64,000 nucleotides of DNA from Helicobacter mehlei. GTDB lineage: Bacteria > Campylobacterota > Campylobacteria > Campylobacterales > Helicobacteraceae. Below are positions 27,479-36,413 of this stretch, piece after piece. The notes beneath the pieces were generated by a model. It searched no databases. It was given only the letters and a program-made list of their open reading frames with translations, and was not told the DNA's origin. The stretch lies in NCBI RefSeq assembly GCF_003660265.1, contig NZ_QXQP01000005.1, positions 1 to 64,000 of the forward strand, given 5' to 3'. The position numbers and the translations under genes were made by a program. Every line of letters starts with the position of its first letter. Position 1 is the first letter of the stretch.

Positions 27479-28867
27479 GTGGGTTTTTTGCGTTTTTTAC
27501 CAATCCAAAGTAAGAGGTTCTCATGGATTAAGGGCGGTTTGGCATTGGCTTTTTGCTGGAATTTACAGGGTTTGGAATTAGAGACCTATTCTCCCCCCGG
27601 AGATGATCTAGGCCCCAATATGAAACAATTAGAAAATATGGAGGATCGCAAATTTGCCGATACACAAGGGCATGCGCTGGGTTTGGCAGATTTAATCAAA
27701 AATGCAGACAATAACTATTCCCTCCAAGCAGCCCGCCTGCAAGTGCGCCAAGCCCTCAAAAACCACGCCATTGCTAAGGCTAAGTTTTTACCCACCTTGA
27801 GTAGCAATTACACCTATAACCACCGCAACAGAAACACGCCTTTTTATCCCGAATACGACATGCAATTACTCAACACCAATCTAAAACTCAATGTCTTCAA
27901 TGGCTTTAGCGATGTTAATAATGTCAAAGAAAAATCAGCCAGTTACCGCTCTAGTAGTGCCAATATGGAATACACCAAGCAAAGCATTTATTTGCAAGTG
28001 GTCCAGCAGTATTACCAATATTTCAACAACATGGCACAGCTGGTCGCCTCCAAAAAGAAATTAGCTGAGTTGCGTTCTGATATTGAGCGCACCAGACAAC
28101 TCTTTGAGCAAGGATTAACCACGGCTGATAATTTAGAGAGCGCAAAGGCACAGGGGGCTCTTAGCGAAAATGATATTACCCAAATGGAATTTGATATTGA
28201 GCAAAACCGCTTGACCTTAGAGTATCTGACCAATAGCAAGATTCCCTCTCTAAAGAGAACCACTCTACTTTCTCCCACTCTCTCATTAAAAGAGCGAGCA
28301 GATCTGCGCGCCCTAAGAGAACAGATTACGGCGATTCACTACCAAAACAAACAACTCAACTATTACCCAACCGTTGATGTTAATGACGACTGGCAATATT
28401 ATATCCAAAAACCTGCCTTTGCACGGGGGAGTGATAACCGATTTGGAAACTTGTTCCCTAACCAGCAAAACACCGTGGGGGTCGTAGTAACCTTGAACAT
28501 TTTGAATGATATTGGCTTGAATTTGCAAAAACAATACCTGCGCTTAAACCAAATGGCGCAAGAAAAAAATCTGATGTATAAAAAAATGGAACAAGTCAAG
28601 GATGTGGAACTTTACCGCAAGTCTTTAGACATGGCACGATCGCGCATCCGTAGCTCTGAAGCCAGCTTAAAATCTGCCAATATCGCCTATGAGAGCATTA
28701 AGAAAAAATACAATGCCAATTTGGTTGATTTTACTACCTATTTGAGGGCTCTAAGGACACGCTTTGATGCCGAAGTAATCTATAACCAATCTCTCAACAA
28801 CTACGAAATGCAAAAAGCCAATTACATTTTTTATAGTGGGCATCATATCCAAGATTATGTGCGCTAA
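27479..28867 (+). CDS. hefA: TolC-like outer membrane channel HefA
   Basis: Outer membrane exit duct of the HefABC multidrug/bile-salt efflux pump. It shows two repeats of TolC/OEP architecture with long helices: NYSLQAARLQVRQALKNHAIAKAKFLPTLS, FNGFSDVNNVKEKSASYRSS, QQYYQYFNNMAQLVASKKKL, and the second-half counterpart VVTLNILNDIGLNLQKQYL. A signal sequence is plausible in FSWIKGGLALAFCWNLQGLE. I start at GTG 27479 because GGAG lies 7 bases before it, giving 462 residues (H. pylori 477); any earlier start would lie within the tRNA. hefB follows after 10 bases. Confidence 0.92.
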   Translation: MGFLRFLPIQSKRFSWIKGGLALAFCWNLQGLELETYSPPGDDLGPNMKQLENMEDRKFADTQGHALGLADLIKNADNNYSLQAARLQVRQALKNHAIAKAKFLPTLSSNYTYNHRNRNTPFYPEYDMQLLNTNLKLNVFNGFSDVNNVKEKSASYRSSSANMEYTKQSIYLQVVQQYYQYFNNMAQLVASKKKLAELRSDIERTRQLFEQGLTTADNLESAKAQGALSENDITQMEFDIEQNRLTLEYLTNSKIPSLKRTTLLSPTLSLKERADLRALREQITAIHYQNKQLNYYPTVDVNDDWQYYIQKPAFARGSDNRFGNLFPNQQNTVGVVVTLNILNDIGLNLQKQYLRLNQMAQEKNLMYKKMEQVKDVELYRKSLDMARSRIRSSEASLKSANIAYESIKKKYNANLVDFTTYLRALRTRFDAEVIYNQSLNNYEMQKANYIFYSGHHIQDYVR

Positions 28868-28877
28868 GGGATTCAGT

Positions 28878-29573
28878 ATGCGATTAATATTCATTGCCCT
28901 ATTCTTGATGGTAGGGCTCCAAGCAAAAGAGGTTTATGCGATTTTTAATGTGGTCGCGCTCAAAGATGCCAGTCTAAAATTAGATTCAGCGGGTATTGTG
29001 GATGCCATTTATGTAGATGTAGGCTCTCATGTCAAAAAAGGCGATGTGCTCTTAACCCTTTATAACAGGGACAAGAAAGCCCAAGCCGATTCAATCACCC
29101 AGCAATATGACTTTACGCAAAAACAATATGCGCGTTACCAAAAAATCGGGCGTGCCGTGGATAAGAATACGCTAGACAAATATTATGCAGATTATAAAAA
29201 ACTCGAATACGATCGCGACTATGCCCTCTCGGTGGTGGAAAAGACCATTTTAAAAGCCCCTTTTGATGGGGTGATCGCTAGCAAGAATATTGAGCTAGGG
29301 GAGGGGACTAGTGCGAATAGCACCGTACTTTTTAGATTGGTGAGCAAGCGGGTAAAGATTGTGCTAGAGTTTGACTCGAAATATTTGCCTGTCGTCAAAG
29401 TGGGGGATAGATTCATCTATAGCATCGATGGCAAACCTGAGAAAAAAGAAGTCAAGATCACTAAGATTTACCCCACGATTGATGTCAGCACCCGCAAGGT
29501 GAATGCAGAAGCCCTACTGCCTGCCAACAGCCCCCTAGTCCCCGGCATCTTTGGGGATGGCTTTATCCAATAG
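28878..29573 (+). CDS. hefB: Membrane-fusion (periplasmic adaptor) protein HefB
   Basis: Links HefC in the inner membrane to HefA. The signal peptide MRLIFIALFLMVGLQA is followed by the lipoyl/barrel-sandwich halves (DSAGIVDAIYVDVGSHVKKGDVLLTLYN and ILKAPFDGVIASKNIELGEG) flanking a short coiled hairpin (residues 55-105), then a beta-barrel domain. At 231 residues it is short, as in H. pylori HP0606. ATG 28878 is preceded by AAGGGA; an earlier in-frame ATG overlaps hefA and precedes the signal peptide. Confidence 0.92.
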   Translation: MRLIFIALFLMVGLQAKEVYAIFNVVALKDASLKLDSAGIVDAIYVDVGSHVKKGDVLLTLYNRDKKAQADSITQQYDFTQKQYARYQKIGRAVDKNTLDKYYADYKKLEYDRDYALSVVEKTILKAPFDGVIASKNIELGEGTSANSTVLFRLVSKRVKIVLEFDSKYLPVVKVGDRFIYSIDGKPEKKEVKITKIYPTIDVSTRKVNAEALLPANSPLVPGIFGDGFIQ

Positions 29574-29582
29574 GGGGCTTTT

Positions 29583-32500
29583 GTGTATAAGTTTGCGATC
29601 CAAAGACCCATCACAACCTTAATGTTTGCGTGCATGGTGGTCTTCTTTGGCACGATGGCACTCAAAAAAATCAGTGTTGCGCTCTTCCCCAATATTGACT
29701 TCCCCATTATCGTGGTGAAAACCGCTTACCCGGGGGCGAGTGCGGACATTGTGGAGAGTAAAGTAACCGACAAGATTGAAGAAGCTGTCATGGGTGTGGA
29801 TGGGATCAAGAAGGTTACTTCCAATAGTGCGCGCAATATTAGTATTGTGGTCGTGGAATTTGTGCTTGAAAAGCCCATCACGGTAGCTCTCAATGACATC
29901 ATCAACAAAGTTTCCTCCGTGAGTTTTGGTGATCCCAATATCCGCCGCCCTTCCATCGATAAGGTCGATACCAGTGGGCAAGCGATTCTCTCGATCTTTT
30001 TAACCAGCAAGACCAAGACTCCGGCCGAGCTCAACGATCATGCTAAAAACATCATCAAACCCATGTTGCAAAAGATCGAGGGTGTGGGTGGGGTGCAATT
30101 ACAAGGTTTTGAAGAAAAGCAAGTGAGGATTTATGCCGACCCAAGTTTGATGAACAAATATGGCTTGACCTACACCGACCTTTACAACGCCCTAAAAAGC
30201 CAAAACCTAGAAATGGACGGGGGCAAGATCACTGGTCCTAAGAAAAACTACGCCATTTTGGTGGATGGCAATAGCTATACCCTTGAAGAATTGGCTAATA
30301 TCCAAATTGGTAACCATGTTCGCCTAGCCGACATCGCCACGATTGAAAAGGGCATTGATCCGGACATCACTTATGCTAGTTACAAGCACGATCAAGGTAT
30401 CGTTTTAGAGGTGCAAAAGATTGCCGGAGCCAATGAGATCAAAATTGTGGATGCGGTGTATCAAGAAATGGATGCCATGCGCGCAGTGAGCCCGGGCTAT
30501 GAGTTGCGCCCCTTTTTAGACACCACCGATTACACCCGCCACTCCATTAAAGATGTCAAGTTTGACTTGATATTGGGGGGGATTTTAGCGATCTCTGTAG
30601 TCTTTTTCTTTTTGCGTAGTCTATCCATCACCTTTGTATCCGCAATGAGTATCCCCATCTCCATTATGGGGACATTCGCGCTCATCCAGTGGATGGGCTT
30701 TTCTTTGAATATGCTGACCATGGTTGCGCTCACACTCTCCATTGGGATCATCATAGACGATGCGATTGTGGTGATTGAAAATATCCACAAAAAGCTAGAA
30801 GCGGGCATGGACAAAAGAACCGCCAGCTATGAGGGCGTGCATGAAATCGCCTTTGCAATCATTGCCATTTCGGCAATGCTTTTATCTGTCTTTATTCCTG
30901 TGGGCAACATGAGCGGGATTGTGGGGCGCTTTTTCCAAAGCTTTGGGATCACGGTTGCCCTAGCTATTGTGATTTCTTATTTTGTGGTGGTTACAGTGAT
31001 CCCCATGTTAAGCTCTATCATCGTATCCACCGAGCAATCTAAATTTTACAAGCGCACAGAACCCTTTTTCCAAAAAATGGAGCAATCTTATGCCAAGTTA
31101 TTAAGCTGGCTTTTAAACCATAAATTGATTGTGGGATTAGCCGTGGCGGGGATTTTTGCTAGCTCTGTGCACGTGGCTGGTAAGCTGGGCATGGAGTTTA
31201 TGTTAAAAGAAGATCGGGGCATGTTTTATGTCTATGTCAAAGCACAAACTGACATTAGTCTAAAAGCGATGCTGGCCAAAATGAAAGCTTTACAAGCCGT
31301 GATTGAAAAGGACCCTGATGTGGAGTTTGACTCCATGCAAGTGGGTTATGGCAATATCCAAAGCACCTTTAAAGGTAAATTCTATGTCAAGCTCAAAAAA
31401 GGGCACAAAAGAAGCCAATTTGTGATTATGGAGGAGATGCGTCACAAATTAAGGGCCATCCCAGAGGCTAAAGACATTGCCTCCATTAATCTAGCCGAAG
31501 TGCCTTTGATTGGTGGGGGGGATAATTCGGCGTTTCAAGTCTATGTCTATGGCCCCACGCAAAAGCTCGTGGATGAAAGCGTGGCAAATCTCCAAAAATT
31601 CTTGCTAGAAAGCCCTGAGATGAAGGGCAAGGTAGCAGGCTACCACACCAACACCTCAGATTATCAAACCCAATACCAATTACGCGTTTTAAGGGCAGCC
31701 ACAACCAAATACGGCGTGAGTGCCCAAGACATTGCGAGCGTGGTGAGCAACGCCTTCTCAGGGGAGAATCGGGTGAGCTACTTTAAAGAGGATGGCAAGG
31801 AATATGACATTGTGATCCGTGTCCCCTCCAATAAAAAAATCAATATGGATGACATCAAGCGGCTACAGATCAAAAACAAAGATGGCAAACTGATGTTTTT
31901 AGATGGGCTGATTGAAGTCGTTGAGCGTAAAGTACCCTCCAATATCACTCGCTACAACCGCCAAAGGAGTGTTACTGTGCTTGCCCGCCCCGCTACTGGG
32001 GTGGATTTAGGCGAACTCTTAAGCCAAGTGCAAAAGCACCAAGATCAATGGCTGGCTAAAGGGGCAGCTTTCCGCTTTACAGGCGACTCAGACAAACTCA
32101 AAGAAACTAATGAGGCCTTTGGCGTGGCGATCGCCACTGCCTTTATTCTCATTTACATGATCTTGGCCGCCCTTTATGAGTCGCTCTTAGAGCCCCTGAT
32201 CATCATGGTTACCATGCCTCTAAGTTTCTCAGGGGCATTCTTTGCGCTAGGGCTCGTGCATCAGCCCATGAGCATGTTCTCTTTAATGGGGCTGATTTTG
32301 CTCATCGGCATGGTGGGCAAGAACGCCACGCTCATCATTGACATTGCTAACGATCGGCGTAAAGAAGGGCATGGCATTGAAGAAGCCATCATTTTGGCCG
32401 GTGAGTCGCGCTTACGACCCATTTTGATGACCACGATCGCGATGGTGTGTGGGATGTTGCCTTTGGCTTTGGCTGTAGGGCAGGGCTCGGCGATGAAGTC

Positions 32501-32633
32501 GCCTATAGGTATTGCGATGAGTGGGGGACTATTGGTGTCTATGGCATTAAGCTTGTTGGTCGTGCCAATTTTCTATCGCTTATTAGCTCCTTTAGATGAC
32601 AAGTTAAAGCGATTCTATCAGGATCGCAAATGA
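29583..32633 (+). CDS. hefC: RND efflux transporter HefC
   Basis: Proton-driven inner membrane pump of 1016 residues with 12 membrane helices and two large periplasmic loops. Diagnostic segments are YPGASADIVESKVTDKIEEAVMGVDGI, the TM4 proton relay GIIIDDAIVVIENIHKKLE with its Asp pair, IGMVGKNATLIIDIAN in TM10 with the conserved Lys, and SRLRPILMTTIAMVCGMLPLA. It starts with GTG 29583 and its stop overlaps the next gene by four bases. The 1016 residues match H. pylori HefC well. Substrates are likely drugs and bile salts. Confidence 0.95.
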   Translation: MYKFAIQRPITTLMFACMVVFFGTMALKKISVALFPNIDFPIIVVKTAYPGASADIVESKVTDKIEEAVMGVDGIKKVTSNSARNISIVVVEFVLEKPITVALNDIINKVSSVSFGDPNIRRPSIDKVDTSGQAILSIFLTSKTKTPAELNDHAKNIIKPMLQKIEGVGGVQLQGFEEKQVRIYADPSLMNKYGLTYTDLYNALKSQNLEMDGGKITGPKKNYAILVDGNSYTLEELANIQIGNHVRLADIATIEKGIDPDITYASYKHDQGIVLEVQKIAGANEIKIVDAVYQEMDAMRAVSPGYELRPFLDTTDYTRHSIKDVKFDLILGGILAISVVFFFLRSLSITFVSAMSIPISIMGTFALIQWMGFSLNMLTMVALTLSIGIIIDDAIVVIENIHKKLEAGMDKRTASYEGVHEIAFAIIAISAMLLSVFIPVGNMSGIVGRFFQSFGITVALAIVISYFVVVTVIPMLSSIIVSTEQSKFYKRTEPFFQKMEQSYAKLLSWLLNHKLIVGLAVAGIFASSVHVAGKLGMEFMLKEDRGMFYVYVKAQTDISLKAMLAKMKALQAVIEKDPDVEFDSMQVGYGNIQSTFKGKFYVKLKKGHKRSQFVIMEEMRHKLRAIPEAKDIASINLAEVPLIGGGDNSAFQVYVYGPTQKLVDESVANLQKFLLESPEMKGKVAGYHTNTSDYQTQYQLRVLRAATTKYGVSAQDIASVVSNAFSGENRVSYFKEDGKEYDIVIRVPSNKKINMDDIKRLQIKNKDGKLMFLDGLIEVVERKVPSNITRYNRQRSVTVLARPATGVDLGELLSQVQKHQDQWLAKGAAFRFTGDSDKLKETNEAFGVAIATAFILIYMILAALYESLLEPLIIMVTMPLSFSGAFFALGLVHQPMSMFSLMGLILLIGMVGKNATLIIDIANDRRKEGHGIEEAIILAGESRLRPILMTTIAMVCGMLPLALAVGQGSAMKSPIGIAMSGGLLVSMALSLLVVPIFYRLLAPLDDKLKRFYQDRK

Positions 32634-33211
32634 TAAAACGGATATGCGGACTCTTGCTGGGTGTGGGGTTATTGGGTGCTACTAGCGAGAAAATCCAGCA
32701 TAAAAGCCATATTTTTGTGGGTGTGATGAGCGGTTTTGAAACCTATAGACTTTCCATTGCGCCCAAACGTCCTTGGACAAATTCTTTTTTGTGGGGGATC
32801 AGGGCAGGTTATCAATACGATTTGGTGAAGTATGCCACTTTGCGTGTGGATTTGAGTTATATCATGGGTTTAAAGCCCACAGCGTTCCATACCCTCGTGC
32901 ATTCCTTTTTAAGCCTCAATATGGATGTGGTGAGCGATTTTTACAAGATAGGCAAATATTATTTTGGAGCTTATGCGGGTTTGGGGTTTGGGTATTTTCA
33001 AGGTGCCCCCACTTTGGTCAGCTCAGATAGCAACCGCTCTTTTATGGGTTATAACGGGGTTTTTAATGTGGGCGTGGGGAGCACCATTGAGCAAAGACAC
33101 CGCGTGGAGTTAGGGGTTAAAATCCCCTTTGGCAAGACAAAAGCACTCATGGGGAAAGGATTCTACTCGGAGCGTTTCTACTGGGTGGCTAGTTATGCTT
33201 ATTTGTTTTAA
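32630..33211 (+). CDS. Small outer membrane protein coupled to hefC
   Basis: A 193-residue protein with signal peptide MIKRICGLLLGVGLLGA and strand-rich mature part ending SYAYLF, with the C-terminal Phe expected for outer membrane insertion. Segments such as GIRAGYQYDLVKYATLRVDLSY and GAYAGLGFGYF are typical of small 8-strand barrels of the Hop/Hor type. Translation is coupled to hefC by an ATGA overlap, so it may assist the pump; an equivalent gene follows hefC in H. pylori. Role unproven. Confidence 0.75.
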   Translation: MIKRICGLLLGVGLLGATSEKIQHKSHIFVGVMSGFETYRLSIAPKRPWTNSFLWGIRAGYQYDLVKYATLRVDLSYIMGLKPTAFHTLVHSFLSLNMDVVSDFYKIGKYYFGAYAGLGFGYFQGAPTLVSSDSNRSFMGYNGVFNVGVGSTIEQRHRVELGVKIPFGKTKALMGKGFYSERFYWVASYAYLF

Positions 33212-33238
33212 TGCCACTGGCTGGCAAAACTTGGCTTT

Positions 33239-33484
33239 TTAGTCTGTAGAAATCTCTAAAAATCTTTGGGCGACCTTGAGTTGGCGCATCTGCACGCCCA
33301 AAGTTTGTTGCTCCTCTTGGAGTCGTTCAATGGTCGTGCTGATAAGGGCTTTAGCGGTCTCTAAAGTGGGCAAATCGCTACAACCCTCTTTGAGGAGCGG
33401 GCACTCTTCAACCAGCTTAAAAGCTTTTTGCGTGTTGTTTTCTAAAAGCGCGATCTTGAGCTCATCGACCCAATTCATGAGCAT
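33239..33484 (-). CDS. fliT: FliT-like flagellar chaperone
   Basis: A short, fully helical 81-residue protein, MLMNWVDELKIALLENNTQKAF..., at the end of the flaG-fliD-fliS run, where FliD's export chaperone FliT is normally found (H. pylori HP0754). It overlaps fliS by 23 bases; ATG 33484 or ATG 33478 could start it, both close to GGGAG. Sequence similarity among FliT proteins is weak, so the name rests on position, size and predicted helices. Confidence 0.62.
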   Translation of the reverse strand: MLMNWVDELKIALLENNTQKAFKLVEECPLLKEGCSDLPTLETAKALISTTIERLQEEQQTLGVQMRQLKVAQRFLEISTD

Positions 33485-33845
33485 GGATCTCCCGCCAAGC
33501 CTCTAACAAGCCCCTAGCAACCCCCATCACCAAATCGATTTTAGTGCTATCATTCTCCACATTGGCCTGTGTGAGGGTTTTGATCTGGTGGGTGTAAAGC
33601 CCGGTTAGATAAACAGCCACTTCACCCCCACGCTCATAATCCAAGACATTTAAGAGTTCGGTAAAAATATCGGCGACCTTATTGATATAGAGAATCTTTT
33701 TTTCAATATCATCGGCTTCCATGTGCCTTTTAGCCTGGGCAGCGAATTTCAAGATACCCTCATAAAGCATCTCAATCAGTTTAGCCGGAGACTCCACACT
33801 CACAGAGTTTTGCTGGTATAGATTATACGCATTTGCCTTAAACAT
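33462..33845 (-). CDS. fliS: Flagellin export chaperone FliS
   Basis: Binds flagellin C-termini to prevent early polymerisation. The 127-residue helical protein contains NAYNLYQQNSVSVESPAKLIEMLYEGILKF and the family-typical YLTGLYTHQIKTLTQANVENDSTKIDLVMGVARGLLEAWREI. I start at ATG 33843-33845 (MFKANAYN) because GAGG lies 6 bases upstream; a GTG at 33857 overlapping the fliD stop would add four residues. It is co-transcribed with fliD. Confidence 0.93.
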   Translation of the reverse strand: MFKANAYNLYQQNSVSVESPAKLIEMLYEGILKFAAQAKRHMEADDIEKKILYINKVADIFTELLNVLDYERGGEVAVYLTGLYTHQIKTLTQANVENDSTKIDLVMGVARGLLEAWREIHAHELGR

Positions 33846-33856
33846 CTTCATCCTCA

Positions 33857-35941
33857 CTAATTCTTTTTGGCTGTTGCTTGATCGATCATCATTTGCACCG
33901 CATCAAATGACTTGTTGGCTTTGGAGATCTGCCCGTCATAGGCGGCAAAACGCTCCGCCATGATGTCATAACGAGTTTTCAACAAATCCATCGCGCTCTG
34001 TTTGTCACGACGCAAATCCTTAGCATCTTGTTCTAAGGAGTCTCCATATATTTTCAAGCTAGCACTACTACCATCGACTAAATGCGATAAAACTTTACCG
34101 AGTCGTTCAAAAATCCCCTCCTGGTGAATCTCCTTGCCCCCCATGCTTTTTACCTGAGACCCATAGAAAAAGTCTTGCACACCTTGAGGATCTGTGCCAA
34201 GAGCACTGGACAGCTTGCTTTCATCTAGACTCAACTGCCCGTTCTCATTAAACATGATCCCATATTTCATCAAGCTATCCACGCCCTTCTCAGTGGTGCG
34301 TGTAAAAGCGATGGCATTGTTGATTGAGGAACGGATCGTGCGGATATCCCCCACACCATTAAAAATCCCGGCAATCCTAGTATCGGGGTCGTAACGGGTG
34401 GTCTCATCTAATTTGGGAATCAAGGCGTTGTAAGCTTTGACAAACTCTTTGACATGATCGACAATGGCTTTATTGTCTCTAGTGATGCTCACAATAGCGG
34501 GTTTGCCCGGCTCAGTCTTGCCTAGTAAGCTCAAAGACACACCATTGATCACATCATTGACTTCGTTAGTGGGGCGGGTGATGGTCGCCCCATCGTAGGT
34601 GAATTTCGCATCGCCTGCCTTCTGGAGATTCTTAAGTGCGAAGAGACCTTGCGTGTGGGCGTAGTTTTGGGTGAGCCCTTCTGTGAGCCCAATATTCCTA
34701 AGACCTGCCTTGCCGGTAGGTCCCACACCGGCTATGCGCAACTCTCCGCTATCGCTATTGAGCACCAACTTACCATCTGCTCCCATAGAAGCGTGCAAGC
34801 CCTTAATGGCATTGATGGCTTTGACAATTGCCTCCCCATTCTGTGTGCTAGAATTACCTATCAAGGTAATTGCCCCGAGATTGATGTCGTGATCATTGAT
34901 GCGGATCGTGCCCTCAATCTTGCCCTGCTTGATTCCTGTGGTGGCTTTAAACAGATCACCACTCTCGGATTTATCTTGGACAAAGCCCAACTCCCCAGCC
35001 TTAGCCCCCCCAACGGCTACCTCTAACCCGCGTTTGTCATTGATAATGAGCGATTTGCCATCATCAACCACTTCTACATTGAGCTGACCGGAATCCACTA
35101 AGGACTTTGTATCGGGGTTATCTTCCAGGGCCTTTTGGATGGCTGCACGCAAGACTTCATTTTTCTTAGGCACAGGCGTAGCGGTGCTCAAATCAAGGGC
35201 AATGGGGATCTCTACTAGCTTGTTATTGGCATCATAAACTTTGACAAAAAAATCATGCTCGGCTTTGGCTGGAGTCTTGCCATCAGGGCTAGGCGCGCTA
35301 GCTAGGCTTAGAGTGATGGGTGCATCGCTACTCAAATGCGAAACCACGCTTGTGCCAAAAAAGAGACGGCTATTGGCTCCAGTGTTTTTGGAGTTGATCA
35401 TCAACTGGTAGGGTTTGTCCCCTCCAGTTTTCATCACGATCCCCATCGCATTCCCATCGCTTCCATCGGTGATCGCTTGGGCCACATCGCCCAAACTCAT
35501 GCCCGCCTTGATGTCAATGGTGTAATTTTTGCCATTGGTATAAAAGTGCAACTTGGTATTGGCTTGGCTAAAGGCATCATCTCGGGAGCGAAAATGCGTC
35601 CCCACCTCGTTAATATCCCCCTGTGCCAAGCTTTCAACGTCAACTTTGATATTTTGGAGCGGAATCCCCGGACTGACACTTGCTTTAAGCGCATCTCCAC
35701 TCACATGGCTATTTCTAGCCGTGTAGGTGGAGTAGTCGCTCAAGGCTTGCACGGGAGACTCCAAGGCGGAAATGAGGCTTTTGATCTCTACCAAAGCTTT
35801 TTGCTTTTGGATATTATTTTCCATTTTTTTGTCAATAGGGGCGATCATGGTCTTCTCATCAGCCGCCTTGAGCTTGTCGATCACATCGTAATTTAAGACC
35901 TTGCTCCCAATCCCTAAAGAACTTAGTTTCCCAACACCCAT
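33857..35941 (-). CDS. fliD: Flagellar filament cap protein FliD
   Basis: Filament-tip cap that directs flagellin assembly. The protein is 694 residues (H. pylori 685), beginning MGVGKLSSLGIGSKVLNYDVIDKLKAADEK and ending in the coiled C-terminus KTRYDIMAERFAAYDGQISKANKSFDAVQMMIDQATAKKN; YNALIPKLDETTRYDPDTRIAGIFNGVGDIR is strongly conserved. The central region (about 200-400) is more variable, as usual for the surface-exposed domain. It lies 18 bases downstream of flaG and is expected to share its sigma28 promoter. Confidence 0.96.
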   Translation of the reverse strand: MGVGKLSSLGIGSKVLNYDVIDKLKAADEKTMIAPIDKKMENNIQKQKALVEIKSLISALESPVQALSDYSTYTARNSHVSGDALKASVSPGIPLQNIKVDVESLAQGDINEVGTHFRSRDDAFSQANTKLHFYTNGKNYTIDIKAGMSLGDVAQAITDGSDGNAMGIVMKTGGDKPYQLMINSKNTGANSRLFFGTSVVSHLSSDAPITLSLASAPSPDGKTPAKAEHDFFVKVYDANNKLVEIPIALDLSTATPVPKKNEVLRAAIQKALEDNPDTKSLVDSGQLNVEVVDDGKSLIINDKRGLEVAVGGAKAGELGFVQDKSESGDLFKATTGIKQGKIEGTIRINDHDINLGAITLIGNSSTQNGEAIVKAINAIKGLHASMGADGKLVLNSDSGELRIAGVGPTGKAGLRNIGLTEGLTQNYAHTQGLFALKNLQKAGDAKFTYDGATITRPTNEVNDVINGVSLSLLGKTEPGKPAIVSITRDNKAIVDHVKEFVKAYNALIPKLDETTRYDPDTRIAGIFNGVGDIRTIRSSINNAIAFTRTTEKGVDSLMKYGIMFNENGQLSLDESKLSSALGTDPQGVQDFFYGSQVKSMGGKEIHQEGIFERLGKVLSHLVDGSSASLKIYGDSLEQDAKDLRRDKQSAMDLLKTRYDIMAERFAAYDGQISKANKSFDAVQMMIDQATAKKN

Positions 35942-35959
35942 TTTCTACTCCAAAGACAC

Positions 35960-36358
35960 CTAGCCTTTTTTATCAAAAATAATCCCCACAATGTCGCGCA
36001 TCTTCTCCATCAAGCGCACCATCCCCTGAGGTGGGATTTCGCGGATAATGTGCTCACCCTTACTATCCTTAACCACCACCACCAAACTCCCAATCTCCTC
36101 ATTGTATTTGAAGACCAAATTAGAGTGGATGCGCTTCATCTCTCTATTGAGTTCCTTGCTCAGTTTCTGCAAATCCTGTTCCTCTAGCAACAGGGCATTA
36201 TTGGCATCTTGTTCTGCCTTCTCTACTTTTTTCAAATCTGCTTTATTGGCAATGGGCCGTAGTAAATCGCTATGCTCCTCCATGTTGATCGAACTGACTT
36301 GCGGGACTGCTTGTAATAAATGAGGTTGTTTTGTAAAATTAATGGTTTCAACTGACAT
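35960..36358 (-). CDS. flaG: FlaG family flagellar protein
   Basis: A 132-residue protein with a charged helical middle (residues 40-80) and the conserved FlaG C-terminus SNLVFKYNEEIGSLVVVVKDSKGEHIIREIPPQGMVRLMEKMRDIVGIIFDKKG. FlaG influences filament length; it is the first gene of the flaG-fliD-fliS-fliT run. A strong AAAGGAG ribosome site lies just upstream, and a sigma28 promoter is visible at 36388-36413. Confidence 0.9.
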   Translation of the reverse strand: MSVETINFTKQPHLLQAVPQVSSINMEEHSDLLRPIANKADLKKVEKAEQDANNALLLEEQDLQKLSKELNREMKRIHSNLVFKYNEEIGSLVVVVKDSKGEHIIREIPPQGMVRLMEKMRDIVGIIFDKKG

Positions 36359-36387
36359 GGAACTCTCCTTTCAAAACGCTCGTTTTG

Positions 36388-36413
36388 AGATCGGCATGTC
36401 TTTGTTACTTTTA
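36388..36413 (-). promoter_or_regulatory. Sigma28 (FliA) promoter for flaG-fliD-fliS-fliT
   Basis: On the minus strand TAAA (36410-36413) is followed after 14 bases by GCCGAT (36390-36395) and CT, close to the FliA consensus TAAA-N15-GCCGATAA. It lies about 30 bases upstream of the flaG start, overlapping the last codon of the M23-like gene. The late flagellar class of the downstream genes supports it. Confidence 0.65.

Noticed and set aside
27350-27480. Integrated element using the tRNA-Arg gene as attachment site
   Set aside because: No integrase, no repeated tRNA 3' end and ordinary Helicobacter genes on both sides.
35336-35896. 186-codon plus-strand ORF antisense to fliD
   Set aside because: It lies wholly inside fliD, has no ribosome site, and no recognisable protein features; a shadow of the strong fliD frame.
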